The translations under genes were made by a program, and so were the position numbers. Below the pieces are notes generated by a model. The model was not told the DNA's origin, searched no databases, and saw nothing but the letters and a program-made list of their open reading frames with translations. From Pelobates cultripes (Eukaryota > Chordata > Amphibia > Anura > Pelobatidae), in assembly GCA_933207985.1 (NCBI GenBank), contig OW240913.1, positions 330,409,960 to 330,473,959 on the forward strand: a stretch of DNA of 64,000 bases, given 5' to 3'. Every line of letters begins with the position of its first letter. Within the stretch, counting starts at the first letter, position 1. Below are positions 59,001-64,000 of the stretch, in pieces.

Positions 59001-60387
59001 CAAAGTAAGATTAATCTAGTATACCTCATGATGAAATGGTATTTTTAATAGAGATCAGACAATTTCTGACGTTTATAAGTAAGACACTTTTAATCTACTA
59101 AACTACTGTATTATATTTGTATTGGTAAATTGAAAGCATTTTGCAGACCCAGAAGAGAATAAGTAAAAAAATATAATCATTTCACAAGGCGCCAAATTAT
59201 GGGAAGAGACCACCCAAAGAACGCACTAACGGGTTAAACTCGTTTTTTGATAAACATAAAATTTTGCTTTTGTGGAGACTTTTGATTGTCAGTTTTAACT
59301 ATGTCCCAACCACATCTTTGCAGGTATGCTTTTTAACATTTGCAACGTCTTGTTGAAGTGTTTTCAACATATTTACAAAACTGTTATTTGTGCTGACAAT
59401 GGAAAAGTACCTAACTGCATGTCTGCATTACTCACCAACTGCTCACCAACCTCCTCTGGCTAACCCTCTACTAACTAGTTTGCAATTACATCTGTTTGGT
59501 CAAAACCCATGCAGGCCAAAGAAACTGAGATGCCTACTTATGAGGACCTTGCTACGCAAGAACATGGAAAGTCCTGAAGGGTCAGTGCCATCTAATGCCA
59601 CTGGTTCTGTAATAACCCTTTCAACAATTGGGGTGTTGCACAGAGCACTCTGGTTAAAATCCAGCAAACAAATGAAGAACTAAAAACTATTTGGAAGCTG
59701 ATATTGTCTTGTTGTCAGCCATCTTGCTGCTCACAAAAATGTATGGTGTCCAAACTGATTTCTTTATACTTATTCAATTATTCAATTTTTCTGAACTATG
59801 CTGAACTATTGAACTATATTGTTATTTTTATTTTTGTAGGGTTAGCCGGAGAGAGAGGGAGTGTAAGTACGAATGTAGTATGTTTGTCTTTGATGTATGT
59901 TGAGTCTGCCAAGGATGGATTCCCAAGTTTTGAGGAACTGAGTGTGGATATGACTGGTTTTGACTGGACCGCTGGAATAGGGACATGGTTAGGAGACATA
60001 GAACGCAAGGTGCGGGTTGGGATTATTGTCAGACTTGCAAGCTAGATTATTATTTATCTCATGATTTAATATGTAAGTGGGCCTTTTCAATCATCAAGAA
60101 TTGTTTCCCATCTCCTCCCAATACCCAAGCTACGTACTCACAGATACGGGTATTATAAATCACAAGTGGTGACAACGTGAGGAAGGGCATGTCTACACGG
60201 TCGAGGTCCCCACCCAGGTTTTCCCCAGATGTGCTTTTCCCCAAATATGATTTTTGCCACTGAGTTTTTTACCTGGGCCCAGATCACCGGGTGGACTGGT
60301 AAGACTATACCCTAGTTCACCGACGAGGGATAGGTATTATTCCAACTATGACTATATGCATTCACTTTGTGAACGAATGAGGGAAAC
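56091..60387 (+). pseudogene. Endogenous retrovirus interior, heavily decayed
   Basis: About 4.3 kb lies between the LTRs, shorter than the 6-8 kb expected for a full interior. I find no recognisable protease, reverse transcriptase or integrase block, so most of gag-pol appears deleted or too diverged. At 59840-60045, 340 bp before the 3' LTR, an open frame ends with an aromatic and glycine-rich stretch (FDWTAGIGTWLGDIE) and a hydrophobic segment. Such a pattern can occur near the membrane anchor of a retroviral envelope protein. This is a weak resemblance only. A fold-back element (58095-58421) has inserted into the interior. A short purine-rich stretch (GAATGAGGGAAA) precedes the 3' LTR, as a polypurine tract would. 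Confidence 0.55.
58095..58421. mobile_element. Fold-back MITE, 327 bp, inside the retrovirus
   Basis: Arms of about 95 bp (58095-58188 and 58325-58421) are near-identical inverted copies beginning GACAACGGCAAACGTATAGG, the right arm holding a short insertion. The roughly 135 bp between them are non-coding. The superfamily is not determined. Confidence 0.9.
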
Positions 60388-60779
60388 TGTTGGTAATAAT
60401 ACACTTTGTCTAAATACAATGCTTAGTAAAGACAGAACTAAACTTTCCTGTCTCAGAGTGTTGGTCTTATTTCCTGTTTTCTATTTCTGTAACTCTAACT
60501 GCGTAGTAACATATCCATTTTATGAGTGCGTAGTAACTTTTTTATTTAAACTGAAACTATAGTGAGTACTCCCCCATTACTAGCTATAGGATAAGATATG
60601 TTGAGATAAGATTACAAAGCCTATTAAATGTTAGAATTCACCTTGAACCTTACATTGTCTTGTCTCGTTCATTGGGTCTCCTCACCAGCTGGTTTGGGGA
60701 CAAGGATAAATACAGAGAGTTCCAAATTGATTAGAAGCCCATGGCATGACATAAAGGAAATTTCTAATCTTCACTTACA
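60388..60779 (+). mobile_element. Endogenous retrovirus, 3' LTR
   Basis: Begins TGTTGGTAATAATACAC and ends ACTTACA, matching the 5' LTR. At 392 bp it lacks the block of about 150 bp seen in the other copy. The missing piece is bounded by ATTA in the longer copy, which suggests a deletion between short repeats here in addition to the MITE gained by the 5' LTR. Differences between the two LTRs are numerous, so the insertion is old. Confidence 0.82.
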
Positions 60780-60784
60780 GCAGG

Positions 60785-61440
60785 CTTTTCAGAATGTTGC
60801 TGAAGAAGTGAATTTTGCTAGTGAAAGCTGGTCAGAATGATTAATTAAAGAAGTGGGTTTTGTTAGGCAAATACTAAATTGTAACCCCCCTCTAGCTACA
60901 ACTTTACTTTAAGTACAGCAAAAGCAAACTGTTTAAGGGTGTTTAGAGGTATGGGAGGGTATTTAAATAATGTATCAGTGACAAATGTGACACTTTTGTC
61001 CTCAAATGCAATGTTTTGGCTTTTATGGCCTTTTATGATACCATAAGCACCCAAAAAACCTGAAGTGGTTTTGGTGTATAGATCATGTCCCTGTAGTTTC
61101 ACTGCTCACTTTGCTGCTATTTATGGGTTAAATCCCTTTGTTTATGCAGCCTAGTCACACCTCCACTGTTTGTGAACCCCACGGTCTTTCTACTCGTTTA
61201 CTCGAGATCTACAAGGTTATTCACTAAATTGAGAATTGCAGGGAGTTCTAAGTAAATTTAAAGGTCATTTCATATTAAAGGCCAACATAGCCGAAATTAA
61301 AGCATTGCTGACTGGGAGAATATTTCCAGTACAGCTATATCGACCATACATTTGAAATTAACTTTGGAGTTACACGTTTCCTGCATCAGAATTGAACAGA
61401 ACTCCGCGCTCCAATAGCAGACCCACTGCCATAAGCAAAA
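60785..61440. other. No gene; decayed TTAA-family fragment at 61046-61190
   Basis: The fragment contains GTATAGATCATGTCCCTGTA and CCTTTGTTTATGCAGCCTAG, also seen in the family B elements and near 50590. The remainder shows nothing identifiable. Confidence 0.45.
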
Positions 61441-61489
61441 GGTAGCTTTCTATGGCAGTACATTTACATAATACTATAGATATTAATTT

Positions 61490-62270
61490 TTTTTTAATAT
61501 GCAGTTTTTGTCTGAATAATGCAAAAAACAAAACAAATAGGAACACTAACTGGGAAGGGTTTGTGACTAAGCAGCTACTAAATAAGACATACCCCATTTT
61601 GAATATCATGAGGTGTCAAATGATATGCCATAGGGTTATTTTAATGCCTGGGCTGCCATATGGTCTCAATGGCAACATAGGCCCAGCAAACCAATCTGGC
61701 AAACTGAAATGGGCAAGCTCTATATTGAACCTGTAACTTTCCAAAACACCATAAAACCTGTACCTGTATTGTTATACTCGGAAGACTTCACTGAACACAA
61801 ATATGAGTGTTTTAAAATAGTAAAATGTATCTTGACGATAATATCATCAGTAAAAGTGCAGTTCTTTAGTGAAAAATGCAAAAAAACAAATATAAATGAT
61901 CATTTGGCCAGGGTTTGTGACTAAGTGGCTACTAAAAAAAGACTGGAAATACATCATTTTGAATACCTTTCGTTGTCTACTTTTGCAAATGGTATGCTAT
62001 GATGGGGGTAATTCTCATTCCTGGACAGCCAAACTCAAAGGCATCATAACCAACCTGACAAATTTCAATGTGTAAAACCTGAAATGGGCAAGCTTTTTAT
62101 TTGACCCTGTAACTTTCCAAAGCACTATTAAACCTGGACATGGGGGTACTCGTGAGACTTCGCTGAATACAAATATGAGTGGTTTAGTGTATTAAAACAT
62201 ATACCCTGTACATGGGTGGTAATATTGTACTCACGAGACATAGTAGCTGAATGCACGTGTATTTTATTGC
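61490..62270. repeat. Tandem pair of about 372-bp repeats
   Basis: Landmarks recur about 354-376 bp apart: GGGTTTGTGACTAAG at 61557 and 61911, GAAATGGGCAAGCT at 61707 and 62079, GTAACTTTCCAAA at 61731 and 62107, and CAAATATGAGTG at 61797 and 62169. The two units are diverged. This may be part of a larger satellite-like or mobile repeat. No function or coding frame is evident. Confidence 0.8.
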
Positions 62271-63509
62271 AGTAAAACCAGTAAAAACAATATTATAGTT
62301 AAAATGCATTGCAAAATTAAGAAAATAACCAAATTTCTCACAATTTTGTTTAGATTTTATTCATTTTAAATTATGTTTCATATATAAATATTTAATGTGT
62401 AATAAAAGTCCTGTTTCTCCTTAACAAAATTATATATAATGAGTGTGGTAGATTATGGTTGAACAAACATATAGTGCAAATTCCAGGTTTTGTTTTGATC
62501 AGAACTTGCACAGTTGCCTCCATCAGTAAGAGGTTAATGATGTATGAAGTACATTCACAAAAACATTCACCATACACAATGTCCATTTATGTTTAAAGAA
62601 GAAAAAAAAGAGAGATATGCACACTATTGAACTGCATTCTCTTTCGATGTAAGTGCATTGAAGGCTATGCAGGTATGTAACGTTACTCCTCTCAAAAGAG
62701 ACACCAGTTAACAACCTTCAACAACTTCTGACTTTGGAAGAGAAATTCTTCATTTTAGTTTTTCTATTCATATCTTCTCCTGTATATAAGAAAATCATGA
62801 GACTGAAGTAGAGGTAAATAGCTTGGGGCATGAAGAGTGTTTTAGCAATCTTGACACAAGACTGCGTGCTAGGCGTGAGTGGGAGACTGCTTTCCATCTA
62901 CGAGAAGGACAAGTTGTACTAGAGGGCATAAATGAGATGGGAGTAGATGGCATCTTAGAAGAAAACATTTTATGTTACCAAAACATTATATTTTGGAATA
63001 AACGAAGCTGTATTGAGAAGCTTATTTATCTCTGAGCTAAAGTGTCAGTAATTGGAATAAAGTGAACATACTGTGAATAATCCACCTCCGTTGAGATCAT
63101 ATTATAGATGGGATGTTAGGCTGACATCCGAATAATATGCCAAGCACAGACAGCAGTTATTCTTCTAAGTCACATTATAGTGGATGGTTAGAAATAAATG
63201 ATGAAATGTTAGACTTATATTTGGGGTCAAGAGAACAGTACCAGCTTGCCAAAGACAACCTGCTACAATGTCATGGTAGAACATTTACCCCATTTAATGA
63301 TTAATGATACACCAGGTTTGTCATCATATAAATGCTTTTGCCTATTTTCTTGTTCAGAAGATAATCATTACTGCAAAGCTGTAGATTAGAGAAATCATCT
63401 TCATCTGCAATGGGGGGCATATATGAACGTATGGCTTATGTACAAAATATTACAAATACACGCATGCACGATATAGGTGGGCAAAAAGTATAGTGTAAAA
63501 ACATATATT
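62271..63509. other. No recognisable feature
   Basis: AT-rich; short frames without recognisable domains. Confidence 0.45.
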
Positions 63510-63795
63510 GTTTCATCACCACTTCATATACTCCTCCAATATCCTATTTTCATATATTTCAGTGAAATTCTAAGTGTATGTGCCCTTTAATCACAGATTA
63601 CCATGCAGTATTCCCATTTTATACACCCGCTGTTTATTTCATATATCCTGCAGAATTCCTACACTTTCCCTAATTTTCGCTTCATATCCAATCTTATCCC
63701 CATTTCATATACTTCGCCACCATCTTCATTTTGTATATACGTACTCAGTTTTCATCTACTTAATTTGTTTCCCATCACACATTCTATACACCAAA
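63510..63795. repeat. Degenerate pyrimidine-rich tandem region, TTTCATATA motif
   Basis: Repeated, drifting units built on CCCATTTCATATACT-like motifs at roughly 30-45 bp spacing. The frame on the plus strand is a repeat artefact. Confidence 0.6.
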
Positions 63796-63805
63796 TTCCC
63801 AATCA

Positions 63806-64000
63806 GTGGCGTTAATACCACGGTCACAGGGGTCGCAGCTACTACCGGTCCCCACACTCCAGGGGACCCGGCCGCCCTGCGGACCCTGCGACCGGGTGCA
63901 CGCCGCATGTGTTGTGGCCCAGCCCGCACGGCAAACCGCCGGGGCTGCACGTTCAAGGGGCCCATCGGGTGGCCAATGCTGTTAGGGCCATCTGATAGAG
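63806..64000. mobile_element. GC-rich end of an interspersed element, cut by the window end
   Basis: Starts CAGTGGCGTTAATACCACGG and turns abruptly GC- and CpG-rich (GGGGACCCGGCCGCCCTGCG). The CAGTGGCGT-type start and GC-rich body are typical of a DNA-transposon terminus I know from amphibian genomes, but the other end is outside the window. It could also be a CpG island, which I consider less likely. Confidence 0.45.

Noticed and set aside
63756..63965. An Arg/Pro-rich minus-strand protein
   Set aside because: It is the translation of the GC-rich end of an interspersed element and has no domain.

Overview
The window looks like a stretch of vertebrate genome, most likely from a frog (anuran). 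It is AT-rich, has very few exons, and is crowded with interspersed repeats of types common in amphibian genomes: Tx1/L1-like and L2-like LINEs, Tc1-like transposons, short palindromic hAT-like elements with 8-bp target duplications, TTAA-flanked elements and LTR elements. There is no sign of bacterial gene organisation. The species assignment is inference.

The only host gene I recognise is KCNK2 (the two-pore potassium channel TREK-1), on the minus strand. One coding exon (18623-18933) has clean acceptor and donor sites and encodes the N-terminal tail, the first membrane helix and part of the extracellular cap. A possible first exon lies about 13.8 kb upstream, ending at 32694. Its last base A would join the TG at the start of the known exon and create the ATG of the form that begins M-A-A-P-D. 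If so, 18934-32693 is an intron, 1-18622 belongs to the next intron, and everything above about 32.8 kb is 5' flank or a further upstream intron. No pore-domain exon was found.

Layout: 0-5 kb holds a palindromic MITE, a 32-bp minisatellite split by a tRNA-derived SINE, and a broken Tx1/L1-like LINE with about 1 kb of foreign sequence in place of its middle. 7.5-10 kb has a probable solo LTR and a G-rich repeat. 10.2-11.3 kb is a fold-back transposon with 167-bp inverted ends. 13.2-14.8 kb may be another LTR. 16-28 kb has several TTAA-type elements, a rearranged Tc1-like transposon and LINE pieces around the KCNK2 exon. 32.8-34.6 kb carries two minisatellites next to the possible KCNK2 start. 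34.6-39.2 kb shows nested insertions with intact target duplications, ending in a 982-bp solo LTR. 42.8-43.9 kb is a degenerate tandem array with a MITE inside. 47.1-50.5 kb is a minus-strand L1 with ORF1 but no visible ORF2, interrupted by an L2-like LINE with a 9-bp target duplication. 55.5-60.8 kb is a decayed endogenous retrovirus with two LTRs and a proline-tRNA-type primer binding site. 61.4-62.3 kb is a tandem pair of about 372-bp repeats.

The genes do not form a pathway. The window is mainly a record of transposon insertions within and next to one ion-channel gene. Nothing here convincingly amounts to a new biological system. The observations most worth checking are the split start codon of KCNK2, the ORF1-only L1, the rearranged Tc1 element, and the 34-bp duplication flanking an unidentified open frame at 3.1-3.7 kb.
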